Part shown: in pieces, positions 28,669 through 36,449 of the stretch
How positions within the stretch are numbered: position 1 is the stretch's first letter
Layout of the letters: every line of letters starts with the position of its first letter
Assembly: GCF_000383915.1 (NCBI RefSeq)
Contig: NZ_KB912942.1
Coordinates: 8,574,470-8,638,469, forward strand
Reading direction: 5' to 3'
DNA: 64,000 nt
DNA from: Amycolatopsis benzoatilytica AK 16/65
GTDB taxonomy: Bacteria; Actinomycetota; Actinomycetes; Mycobacteriales; Pseudonocardiaceae
The notes under the pieces: model-generated
Databases searched by the model: none
The model's input: the letters and a program-made list of their open reading frames with translations, nothing else
What the model was told of the DNA's origin: nothing
Translations under genes and position numbers: made by a program

Positions 28669-29358
28669 TCAACCCTCGGCCGGAACAGGCCGGTCCGTCA
28701 AGCTCCGGCCCGGAAGCAGCCGGCTGATCGCGTCTTCCATGTGCGCCTCAAGCAGACGCAGCGCGGTGTCCTCGTCGCCTGCCCGCAGCGCTTCGATGAT
28801 GCGGGTGTGTTCCTCCAGTCGATCCTCGACGCCCTGATAGGTGTTTTGCAGCAGCGTCAGGCACATCCGGGTCTCGATCAGCAGCGTGCGGGCCATCCGC
28901 GCCAGCCGTTTGCTGCCGGAGGCGTTGATCAGCGCCTCGTGGAACCGGAGGTCCGCTTCGGACAGCGCGGCCGGGTCGTCCGCGGCCGCCGCCATGTCGG
29001 CCACGTTCTGCTCCAGCATCGTGGCCACCGCTTCGCGATCGCCGCGGAAGGCGCACTGCAGCGCGGTTCGTTCCACCGCGGAGCGGGCGAGGTAGATGTC
29101 GAAGACGTCCGCCGGTTCGAGGTCGATCACGAACAGGCCGCGGTGCCGTTCGCTGCGCAGCAGACCCTCCGAGACGAGGTGCTGCATCGCCTCGCGCAGC
29201 GGGCCGCGCGAGACCTGGAAGCGAGCCGCCAGGTCGGTCTCGCCGAGCTGTGTCCCGGGTGGCAACGCACCGGTCATGATCGCCTCGCGAAGCTGGCGGG
29301 CGATCACGGCGGCGGTCGACTCGCGGCTCACCGGTTCGATGTCGGGCAACGCGACCAC
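28669..29358 (-). CDS. GntR-family (FadR/FCD subfamily) transcriptional regulator
   Basis: A 229-residue regulator. Winged helix at about residues 12-75 (VSRGPLREAMQHLVSEGLL is the recognition region), then a helical FCD ligand domain with metal-binding positions (HEALINASGS and two later His). It is the last gene of a minus-strand unit with two maleate-isomerase-like genes and starts at GTG 29358, 3 bp after the upstream stop. FCD regulators commonly bind TTGT/ACAA palindromes. Three such sites in the window (24924, 30117, 30947) are its likely targets, including its own operon. Confidence 0.88.
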   Translation of the reverse strand: MVALPDIEPVSRESTAAVIARQLREAIMTGALPPGTQLGETDLAARFQVSRGPLREAMQHLVSEGLLRSERHRGLFVIDLEPADVFDIYLARSAVERTALQCAFRGDREAVATMLEQNVADMAAAADDPAALSEADLRFHEALINASGSKRLARMARTLLIETRMCLTLLQNTYQGVEDRLEEHTRIIEALRAGDEDTALRLLEAHMEDAISRLLPGRSLTDRPVPAEG

Positions 29359-29361
29359 GGT

Positions 29362-30096
29362 TCAGCCCCTCGTCCGGAACAACGCGCCCAGCGAACGCAC
29401 CAGCCGGGTCGCGCCGGTCAGCCGCAGGCCCTCCCACACCGTCACCTGGTTCGCGGTCAGCACCGGCTTGCCGAGCTTCTCCTCGATGGCGGTGATCTCG
29501 CCCAACGTGCGCATCGCGGTGTCGGGCACCAGCACCGCGTCGGCGTCCGGGTGGTCGTGGCTCACCGCGAGGTCCACCACGGCCTCGGGGGCGAGCTTGC
29601 CCACTTCGGCGGCGGTGTCGATGTCGGCGCTCGACATCGAGAGCACCTCCACGCCGCCGGCGGCGAGGAAGTCCACGAACAGCCGCGCCACGTCGTCGGG
29701 ATAGCTCGCGGCCACCGCGACCCGCTGCACGCCGAGGGCTTTCGCCGCGTGCACGAAGGCGAACGAGGTGCTGGAAGCGGGTACCTCGGCCGCCTCGGCG
29801 AGCCGGTCAGCCTGGTTCCGCGCGCCGTCCCAGCCGTACACGAAGCTGCCGGACGTGCACGCCCACACCACGGCGTCCGGCTGGTGCTTCGCGAGCAGAC
29901 CGGCGCCTTCGGCGAGCCGGGCCTCGCTGCCGAGGTCGAGCAGCTCCGGCACGGCGTGCAGGTCGGTGCCGTAGATGTGCGCCACCGGAAGCCGGATGCC
30001 GCCCTCGGGCGCGTCCGCGCCGCCGAGAAGCTGTTCCGCGAGCGGATAGTCGTCCTCGGCCGCGTGGTCGGGGTAGATGAAGCCGATCGTGGTCAC
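29362..30096 (-). CDS. maleate isomerase / Asp-Glu racemase superfamily protein, second Cys replaced
   Basis: A 244-residue member of the maleate cis-trans isomerase / arylmalonate decarboxylase group. The first active-site Cys is Cys80 (ACTSGSF). The second, needed for isomerase chemistry, is replaced by Asp192 (VPDTAMRT), whereas the paralogue next door keeps it. It may act as a decarboxylase-like or non-catalytic partner. GTG start at 30096 has GGAGG 4 bases upstream. The operator at 30117 lies just before it, so it and the GntR gene are probably autoregulated. Confidence 0.82.
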   Translation of the reverse strand: MTTIGFIYPDHAAEDDYPLAEQLLGGADAPEGGIRLPVAHIYGTDLHAVPELLDLGSEARLAEGAGLLAKHQPDAVVWACTSGSFVYGWDGARNQADRLAEAAEVPASSTSFAFVHAAKALGVQRVAVAASYPDDVARLFVDFLAAGGVEVLSMSSADIDTAAEVGKLAPEAVVDLAVSHDHPDADAVLVPDTAMRTLGEITAIEEKLGKPVLTANQVTVWEGLRLTGATRLVRSLGALFRTRG

Positions 30097-30116
30097 GAAA
30101 CCTCCGAGATGCGCAG

Positions 30117-30128
30117 ATTGTCGACAAT
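30117..30128. promoter_or_regulatory. GntR operator ATTGTCGACAAT, copy 2
   Basis: Perfect 12-bp palindrome between the two isomerase-like genes, 20 bp before the start of the second. It would control the isomerase-GntR part of the operon. Confidence 0.8.
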
Positions 30129-30142
30129 GCTAGCGGGACCGC

Positions 30143-30883
30143 TCACGACACCTCCCGCAGCCACTGGCCAGGGCCGACCACCGGCAGCCGCATCCGGCGC
30201 AGGCAGGCCCACATGGTCAGCTGGTTCGCGGTCAGCACCGGTTTGCCCAGTGCCTTCTCCAGCGGCTCGATCAGGTCGAACGTGGGGAGGTTGGTGCAGC
30301 TGACGAAGATCGCTTCGGCGTCGCGGTGGTCCGCGGCCAGGATCCGCTCGGCGATGGTGCGGTAGCTGACCTTCCAGATGCCGCCGCCCAGGCCGAGGTG
30401 GTCGCTGGACACGGTGGCCACGTCGAGTTCGGCGAGGAAGTCGTGGAGCTTGCCGGTGAGGTCGGCGTCGTAAGGGGTGAGCACCGAGACCCGGTGCAGG
30501 TCGAGCTGGTGCAGCACCTCGGCGAGGGCACCGGAGGTGGTGACCGCGTCCGGTGCGCCCGCGTCGCAGATGGCTTTGGTGAGCGAGCGTTCGTAGTCGA
30601 TGCCGTTGACGAAGCTGCCGGACGTGCACAGGTAGGCGACCACCTCCGGTTCCACGTGCAGCACGTCGCGGGTGGCCGCGGCGAGGTGCCGGCTGTCGCT
30701 CACCAATTGGGCCATCTCCATGCTGACCGGAACCGGTTCGTAGGGGGTGCGGGCCAGGTGCAGGGACACCTCCATGGGCACCCAGCGCCACAGTTCGCGC
30801 TCCAGCGCGAGGTCGAACGGCGCGATCACACCGATGCCGCGCTGGGCCAGCGGCCCGTCGAACGCGAGAAAGTCCAGATCCAA
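30143..30883 (-). CDS. maleate isomerase / Asp-Glu racemase superfamily protein
   Basis: A 246-residue paralogue of the downstream gene. Both active-site cysteines of the maleate isomerase family are present: Cys86 (LCTSGSF) and Cys196 (SCTNLP). It may isomerise maleate to fumarate or act on a related dicarboxylate; racemase or decarboxylase activity is also possible. The best start is TTG 30883, with GGAGG 7 bases upstream. It is first in the minus-strand operon and divergent from the 2-hydroxyacid dehydrogenase across operator copy 3. Confidence 0.85.
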   Translation of the reverse strand: MDLDFLAFDGPLAQRGIGVIAPFDLALERELWRWVPMEVSLHLARTPYEPVPVSMEMAQLVSDSRHLAAATRDVLHVEPEVVAYLCTSGSFVNGIDYERSLTKAICDAGAPDAVTTSGALAEVLHQLDLHRVSVLTPYDADLTGKLHDFLAELDVATVSSDHLGLGGGIWKVSYRTIAERILAADHRDAEAIFVSCTNLPTFDLIEPLEKALGKPVLTANQLTMWACLRRMRLPVVGPGQWLREVS

Positions 30884-30946
30884 GGCTCAGCCTCCGGAAT
30901 ACGCCTGTGCAGATGACACGTCCGGTGCTCCGGGGGTCTTCCTCGG

Positions 30947-30958
30947 ATTGTTGACAAT
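30947..30958. promoter_or_regulatory. GntR operator ATTGTTGACAAT, copy 3, overlapping -35
   Basis: ATTGT-N2-ACAAT again, containing a TTGACA (30951-30956). TACCGT (30974-30979) lies 17 bases on, a matching -10. Binding would cover the -35 of the 2-hydroxyacid dehydrogenase promoter and also face the divergent isomerase gene. Confidence 0.75.
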
Positions 30959-30986
30959 CATACGAGCCACTTTTACCGTGTCAATC

Positions 30987-31979
30987 GTGATCGCCCCGGA
31001 AAACCCCGTGCTGGCTGTGCTCTGCGGGGATCAACCCCCACCTGACATGGCCGCTATCGAAAAAACGGCGGCAGTTCGTTACACGGACGCGCGCGGGCTG
31101 GCGGGAGCACTGGCCGGGGCCGACGCGCTTTTCGTCTACGACTTCCTGTCCACTGCCGTCCCGGCGGCGTGGTCCGCGGCGGATCGGCTGCAGTGGTTGC
31201 ACATCGCTAGCGCCGGCGTCGACCCGGTGCTCTTTCCGGGGCTGGTCGAGAGCGACGTCGCGCTCACGAACTCGCGCGGAGTCTTCGACGACGCCATCGC
31301 GGAGTACGTGCTGGGCGTCGTGCTCGCGTTCGCCAAGGACTTCGCGCGGTCGCTCGACCTGCAGCGCGCCGGCACGTGGCAGCACCGCGAGACCGAACGG
31401 ATCGCCGGCCGGGAAGTGCTCGTCGTGGGCACCGGGCCGATCGGGCGAGCCATCGCGCGCATGCTGCGCGCGACCGGGATGCGCGTCTCCGGGGCCGGGC
31501 GGCGGGCGCGCGTGGGCGATCCGGATTTCGGCGTGGTGCACACCTCGGCCGAGCTGACCCGGCACCTGCCCGGCTACGACTACGTCATCGCGGTGGCACC
31601 GCTCACCGAGCAGACCAAAGGGATGTTCGACTCGGCCGCGTTCGCCGCGATGAAGCCGACCGCTCGGTTCGTCAACGTGGGGCGCGGCGAACTGGTGGTC
31701 ACCTCCGATCTCGTGGCCGCGCTCGAGTCCGGCGAGATCGCCGGGGCCGCGCTTGACGTGTTCGAGACCGAGCCGCTGCCCGCGGAGTCTCCACTGTGGA
31801 CGATGTCGGGCGTCCTGCTGTCGCCGCACATGTCCGGTGATTTCGTCGGCTGGCGGGCGACCCTGGTCGAGGTGTTCGCGGCGAATTTCCGGCGCTGGGT
31901 GGCCGGTGAACCGCTGTGGAACGTCGTGGACAAACGGCTCGGTTACGTGCCGTCCGAATCGCGCGGAGGCGCTGGATGA
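30987..31979 (+). CDS. D-2-hydroxyacid dehydrogenase (NAD-dependent)
   Basis: A protein of about 330 residues of the D-isomer 2-hydroxyacid dehydrogenase family. The Rossmann motif is VVGTGPIGRAIARML. Catalytic residues are Arg in NVGRGELV, Glu in FETEPLP and His in LSPHMSGD. It interconverts a 2-oxoacid and a D-2-hydroxyacid. I chose GTG 30987 because the -10 TACCGT ends 7 bases before it, predicting a leaderless message; GTG 30978 is an alternative. Its stop overlaps the amidase start (ATGA). Confidence 0.87.
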   Translation: MIAPENPVLAVLCGDQPPPDMAAIEKTAAVRYTDARGLAGALAGADALFVYDFLSTAVPAAWSAADRLQWLHIASAGVDPVLFPGLVESDVALTNSRGVFDDAIAEYVLGVVLAFAKDFARSLDLQRAGTWQHRETERIAGREVLVVGTGPIGRAIARMLRATGMRVSGAGRRARVGDPDFGVVHTSAELTRHLPGYDYVIAVAPLTEQTKGMFDSAAFAAMKPTARFVNVGRGELVVTSDLVAALESGEIAGAALDVFETEPLPAESPLWTMSGVLLSPHMSGDFVGWRATLVEVFAANFRRWVAGEPLWNVVDKRLGYVPSESRGGAG

Positions 31980-33358
31980 GTGACCGGGAACTGACTGCCA
32001 GCGAGCTCGTCGCCGCTTACTCGACCGGGGAAATCTCGCCGGTCGAAGCGACGCGGAGCGCGCTGGCGAACATCGAGGAACGCGACGGCGAGATCAACGC
32101 CTACTGCCTGGTCGACGCTGATCGCGCGCTGGAGCAGGCGAAAGCGGCGGAGAGCCGCTGGCGCGACGGCAACCCGATCGGCTGGCTCGACGGCGTTCCC
32201 TCGTCCATCAAGGACATCTTCCTGACCCAGGGCTGGCCGACGCTGCGCGGTTCCACGAGCATCCCGGTCGACCAGCCGTGGGACGTCGACAGCCCGGTGA
32301 TGGCGCGGATGCGCGAGGCGGGCCTGGTCGTGCTCGGCAAGACGACCACGCCGGAGATCGCCTGGAAAGGCGTCACGGACAGCGCGCTCACCGGCATCAC
32401 TCGCAACCCGGTGAACCCGCGGATGACGGCTGGCGGGTCCAGCGGCGGCAGCGCGGCCGCGGTCGCGGCGGCGATGGGCGAGCTGTCGGTGGGCACCGAC
32501 GGCGGCGGCTCGGTGCGGATTCCCGCGTCGTTCTGCGGAATTGTCGGCATGAAGCCGACCCATGGACGGATCCCGCTGTTCCCGGCGAGTCCGTTCGGCC
32601 CGCTCTCGCACGCCGGGCCGATGGCCCGCAGTGTCGACGACACCGCGCTGCTGCTCGACGTCCTGGCCGCCCCCGACCCCCGCGATCCGTCCGCTCTCGC
32701 ACCGCCGGTCAGCGTCTACCGCGAGGCAGTGCGGCGGGACGTGCGCGGGCTGATCGCCGCGTACTCGCCGACGCTCGGTTACGTCGACGTTGACCCGGAG
32801 GTCGCGGCGATCGTCGCGTCCGCGGTGCAGTCGCTCGCGGATGCCGGACTGCAGGTAGAGCAAGCCGACCCCGGCTTCGCGGATCCGCGCGAAGCCTTCG
32901 ACGTGCTGTGGTCCACCGGCGCGGCGAAGTCGCTCGACGCGTTTCCGCCGGGCAGCGAGACCCGCGTCGACGCTGGCCTGCGCCGCGTATGGGAAAAAGG
33001 CCACACCTACTCCGCGGGCGACTACCTCGACGCGACCGCCGAACGCGCCGCGCTCGGCATCCGGATGGGCGAGTTCCACACCCGCTACGACGTGCTGCTC
33101 ACGCCGACCGTCCCGATCCCGCCGTTCGAGGCTGGCCACGACGTTCCGCCGGGCAGCGGGATGCGCGAATGGCCGGACTGGACGCCGTTCACCTACCCGT
33201 TCAACATGACGCAGCAGCCGGCCATCAGCGTCCCGGCCGGGCGCACCGAGTCCGGCCTCCCGGTCGGCCTGCAGATCGTCGGGCCGCGGCATTCGGACGA
33301 TCTGGTGCTGGCGGTCGCGAAGCTGCTGGAGGAGGTCCGGCCCTGGTCCGCGCCCTAA
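31976..33358 (+). CDS. amidase (amidase-signature family)
   Basis: A 460-residue amidase-signature hydrolase. The Ser-cisSer-Lys triad is visible: Lys79 (SSIKDIF), Ser155 in AGGSSGGSAAA and Ser179 in DGGGSVRIP. GGAGG lies before the ATG, which overlaps the 2-hydroxyacid dehydrogenase stop. It would release ammonia from a carboxamide and fits a pathway feeding a dicarboxylate to the isomerase-like proteins. GatA is excluded because no gatB or gatC is present. Confidence 0.88.
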   Translation: MSDRELTASELVAAYSTGEISPVEATRSALANIEERDGEINAYCLVDADRALEQAKAAESRWRDGNPIGWLDGVPSSIKDIFLTQGWPTLRGSTSIPVDQPWDVDSPVMARMREAGLVVLGKTTTPEIAWKGVTDSALTGITRNPVNPRMTAGGSSGGSAAAVAAAMGELSVGTDGGGSVRIPASFCGIVGMKPTHGRIPLFPASPFGPLSHAGPMARSVDDTALLLDVLAAPDPRDPSALAPPVSVYREAVRRDVRGLIAAYSPTLGYVDVDPEVAAIVASAVQSLADAGLQVEQADPGFADPREAFDVLWSTGAAKSLDAFPPGSETRVDAGLRRVWEKGHTYSAGDYLDATAERAALGIRMGEFHTRYDVLLTPTVPIPPFEAGHDVPPGSGMREWPDWTPFTYPFNMTQQPAISVPAGRTESGLPVGLQIVGPRHSDDLVLAVAKLLEEVRPWSAP

Positions 33359-33383
33359 CCCCGGTGGTGGCAGGCTGTCGGGC

Positions 33384-33863
33384 ATGACCGAGTTCACCGC
33401 GCCCATCGACGACCGCTGGTTCGAGGACTACCCGGAAGGGTCGGTGTACGAGTTCGGCGACACCACGGTCACCGAAGCCGAGATCATCGAGTTCGCGACG
33501 AAGTACGACCCGCAGAGCTTCCACGTCGACCCGGCAGCGGCGAAAGACGGTCCGTTCGGCGGGCTGATCGCGAGCGGATGGCACACGTCGAGCCTGATGA
33601 TGCGGATGTTCGCCGACCACTATCTTTCCGCGGTCGCGAGCCTCGGCAGCCCCGGCGTGGACGAGCTGCGCTGGCCGCGCCCGGTCCGGCCGGGGGATCG
33701 GCTGCGGGTGCGGGCGACCGTCACCGAGGCGCGGCTGTCGAAGTCGAAGCCGGACCGCGGACTGGTGCGCACCCGGATGGAGATGTTCAACGGCGACGGA
33801 GAACTGGTGTTCGCCGCCAGCGCGGTCAACTTCCTGTCAGTGCGGCCGTCGGCTGGTTCGTGA
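33384..33863 (+). CDS. MaoC-family hydratase
   Basis: A 159-residue hot-dog-fold protein of the MaoC/(R)-enoyl-CoA hydratase family. The hydratase signature is recognisable as YDPQSFHVDPAAA, followed by GLIASGWHTSSLMMRM. It probably hydrates an enoyl-CoA. It is 25 bp after the amidase and could be cotranscribed; CAGGCT ends 7 bases before the ATG, so it may also have its own leaderless transcript. Its 3' end overlaps a convergent MFS pseudogene. Confidence 0.85.
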   Translation: MTEFTAPIDDRWFEDYPEGSVYEFGDTTVTEAEIIEFATKYDPQSFHVDPAAAKDGPFGGLIASGWHTSSLMMRMFADHYLSAVASLGSPGVDELRWPRPVRPGDRLRVRATVTEARLSKSKPDRGLVRTRMEMFNGDGELVFAASAVNFLSVRPSAGS

Positions 33864-34166
33864 GCTGACGGATCTCGCGGCAGCACAGCGCGAGCCCGGT
33901 CGAAACGAGGATGAGCACCCCGCAGGAGAGCAGTACTGTCTCGCGCCCGAGGTGCTGCACGAGGGGGCCTGCCGCGATCTGCCCGACCGCCACCGCGGCG
34001 AGCGACCCGAGCATGTCGTGGGAGTACCCGCGGGCGAGCCGGTCTGCCGGGACGTGCTCCTGCAGTGAACGTCCCAGAAGACGCTCGGCGAGGACGTCGC
34101 CGAAGAGCTGCTGCCGACGGCAAGCGCGCGAAAACTGCGATGCCGCAACGGCTCCCGGAGGCTCAC
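33826..34166 (-). pseudogene. MFS transporter remnant (internal deletion and frameshift)
   Basis: Two frames are needed to read it. The first encodes MSLREPLRHRSFRALAVG, a typical MFS N-terminus. A different frame then continues with FGDVLAERLLG, LQEHVPADRLARGYSHDMLGS and two hydrophobic stretches typical of the C-terminal half of the same kind of transporter. The middle of a protein of about 400 residues is gone. Clearly inactive. It overlaps the 3' end of the MaoC gene by 38 bp. Confidence 0.7.
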
Positions 34167-34275
34167 GTCGCGAGTTTCCCGTGGCCGTCAACTGGATATC
34201 GGGGTGTTCAGCCCGGCCGGGCAGCCTGGCAAACCACGCCCGAAGGCCGGAACGCTCCGGCCGGCCGGCTCTGCT

Positions 34276-35646
34276 CTACCGAGCGCCGGTGGCCCCCTCC
34301 AGCTCAGCGAGCGCCGTGTCCAGGTGCGTCAGAATCCGCTGCAGGTGCGGCACACTCCGCCGACATCCGGTGACGCCGAAGTCCAGGTTGTCCCCGTTGC
34401 TGGTCAGGGTGATGTTCAGCGCTTGCCCGTCCAGCAGCACCGACGCCGGGTAAATACCGTCGAGCGCCGCGCCGTTCCAGTACATCTGCTTGCGCGGTCC
34501 GGGAACGTTCGAGATGACCAGGTTGAACGGCGGCCGCGTATTGCCCACCACACCGGGGATCGGCGACGCGCCCAACTGGGCCACGTTGATGCCCGACAGC
34601 AGCAGCGTCTGCAGCGGCGACAGCTGTGAGAACAATTTCTTGCCGTTCGACATCGACTCGGAGATCGCGGCCAGCCGCGCCGCCGGGTCCGTCAAGTCAG
34701 TGGCGAGGTTGCACAGCAGAGCACCGATGTTGTTGCCGGTCGCGTCGCCGGCGTCGCGGCGGCGCAGGGACACCGGGACCATCGCGACCAGGGGCGCGTC
34801 CGGCAGCGCGCTTTGCTCGATCAGGTAGTCGCGCAGCGCGCCGGCGCACATCGCGAGCACCACGTCGTTGCGGGTCACGCTCGCGGCGGTGGCGACCGCG
34901 CGCACCCGGTCGAGGGGCCAGGACTGCGCGGCGAACCGGCGTGCTCCGCCGATCGGGACATTCAACATCGTCCGCGGGGCTTGCATCGGCAGCGTCAGCC
35001 GGTGCTCGCGGAACGCCTCGCGGGCGACCTTCGCCGCCGCCGGGGCGATACCCGCGACCTGTTCGAACGTCTTGCCGACCAGGTTGAGCGGGGACACCGG
35101 CGCGCGGTCGTTCCGGCTCGCGCCGGACTTGCCGCGCGAGCCCCACGGCGGCGGGCATTCCAGGTCGGCCGGGTCCTCGGACAGGGTGCCTTGCAGATGG
35201 CGCAACGCGGAAACACCGTCCATCAGCGCGTGGTGGATCTTCGAGTACACCGCGAACCGGCCGTCGCGCAGTCCCTCGATCAAATGGGTTTCCCACAGCG
35301 GGCGGTGCCGGTCGAGCAGCGTGCTGTGCCAGCGCGACGTCAGTTCGAGCAGTTCCCGGATCCGGCCCGGCTGCGGCAGCGCCGAATGCCGGAAGTGGTA
35401 GTCGAGTTCGAGATCCTGGTCCTTGGACCAGCGCAGGTGGCCGACGGTGTTCACCGGGCGGCTCGGGCGCAGCCGGAAGACGCTGCGCATGTTGTCCGAA
35501 TCGAGCAGGCTGCGGCGCAGGTCGCGCAGGTAGTCCTCGCCCGCGCCGTCGGGTTTGCGGAACAGCTGGAGCCCGCCGACGTGCATCGGGTGCTCGCGGG
35601 TCTCGACCATCAGGAACATCGAGTCGGTCACTGGCATCAACGGCAT
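34276..35646 (-). CDS. wax ester synthase / diacylglycerol acyltransferase (WS/DGAT)
   Basis: A 456-residue WS/DGAT enzyme that esterifies fatty alcohols or diacylglycerol with acyl-CoA to make storage lipid. The active-site motif HHALMDG has His138, His139 and Asp143. The C-terminal conserved segment NLVISNVPGPRKQMYWNGA is also present. Length is normal. It may work at the membrane or lipid droplet surface. ATG 35646 has a weak GGGGTGG site; ATG 35637 is equally possible. Confidence 0.9.
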   Translation of the reverse strand: MPLMPVTDSMFLMVETREHPMHVGGLQLFRKPDGAGEDYLRDLRRSLLDSDNMRSVFRLRPSRPVNTVGHLRWSKDQDLELDYHFRHSALPQPGRIRELLELTSRWHSTLLDRHRPLWETHLIEGLRDGRFAVYSKIHHALMDGVSALRHLQGTLSEDPADLECPPPWGSRGKSGASRNDRAPVSPLNLVGKTFEQVAGIAPAAAKVAREAFREHRLTLPMQAPRTMLNVPIGGARRFAAQSWPLDRVRAVATAASVTRNDVVLAMCAGALRDYLIEQSALPDAPLVAMVPVSLRRRDAGDATGNNIGALLCNLATDLTDPAARLAAISESMSNGKKLFSQLSPLQTLLLSGINVAQLGASPIPGVVGNTRPPFNLVISNVPGPRKQMYWNGAALDGIYPASVLLDGQALNITLTSNGDNLDFGVTGCRRSVPHLQRILTHLDTALAELEGATGAR

Positions 35647-35743
35647 TCGGCCACCCCTTTCCGCGCCTCGCGGGCCTCGTTGTCCGCGGCCCCCCGGAGT
35701 GTACGCAGGAAAACCAGGAGGCTCCGGTCTCTACGCTGGGATC

Positions 35744-36370
35744 ATGAGCGACCGATTCGTCGAGGTGACCACTCCGGAGCAGTTGCGCGAACTGCTGCCG
35801 CCACCGCTCAAGCGGGTGGCCGACAAGAGCCGGCCGGCGCTGCACCCGCTGGACCGCGACTGGCTCGCCGCGTCCCCGATGGTGCTGATCGCGACGTCGG
35901 CGGCCGACGGCACCTGCGACGTCTCCCCGAAGGGCGATCCGGCCGGGTTCACGCACGTGCTCGACGACCGCCGGATCGTCATCCCGGAACGGCCGGGCAA
36001 TCGGCGCGCCGACGGATTCCACAACATTCTTTCCAACCCGCACGTCGGCCTGATCTACCTGATTCCCGGGCGCGCCGACACGCTGCGGATCAACGGCCGT
36101 GCCCGGATCGTCCGGGACGCCCCGTTCTTCGATGAGCTGATCGTGCGCGGGCACCGGCCGGAGCTGGCTCTCGTAGTGGACATCGAAGAGGTTTTCCACC
36201 ACTGTGCCAAGGCGTTTCTCCGGTCGAAGCTCTGGGACGACACCACCTGGGCCCCGGACGCGGTCGCCTCGCGCGCGCGGATCGCGAAGGCGCTGGAACG
36301 GCCGGACGACGAGCTCGCCGAGCTGGAGCGCTACTACGGTCCGGAATACGCCCAGCGTATGTACGGCTGA
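35744..36370 (+). CDS. FMN-dependent pyridoxamine-phosphate-oxidase-like protein (MSMEG_1061-type)
   Basis: A 208-residue split-barrel flavoprotein of the PNPOx-like group. Core segments are MVLIATSAADGTCDVSPKGDPAGF, which shapes the flavin site, and PGNRRADGFHNILSNPHVGLIYLIPG. The family is typed as FMN-dependent, and the substrate is unknown. TACGCT ends 6 bases before the ATG with no ribosome site, suggesting a leaderless message. Divergent from the WS/DGAT gene. Confidence 0.82.
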   Translation: MSDRFVEVTTPEQLRELLPPPLKRVADKSRPALHPLDRDWLAASPMVLIATSAADGTCDVSPKGDPAGFTHVLDDRRIVIPERPGNRRADGFHNILSNPHVGLIYLIPGRADTLRINGRARIVRDAPFFDELIVRGHRPELALVVDIEEVFHHCAKAFLRSKLWDDTTWAPDAVASRARIAKALERPDDELAELERYYGPEYAQRMYG

Positions 36371-36449
36371 ACCGCCCGGACGGGCGTTGACAATCCGTGT
36401 CCGGTGACGTGTCTGCGGCTGCTTACAGAAGGCGGATACCATCGCTGGC

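Noticed and set aside
36387..36395. TTGACAATC upstream of the TPP-enzyme gene, resembling half of the GntR operator
   Set aside because: Only the right half matches; the left arm (GGCG) does not pair. More likely a chance match.
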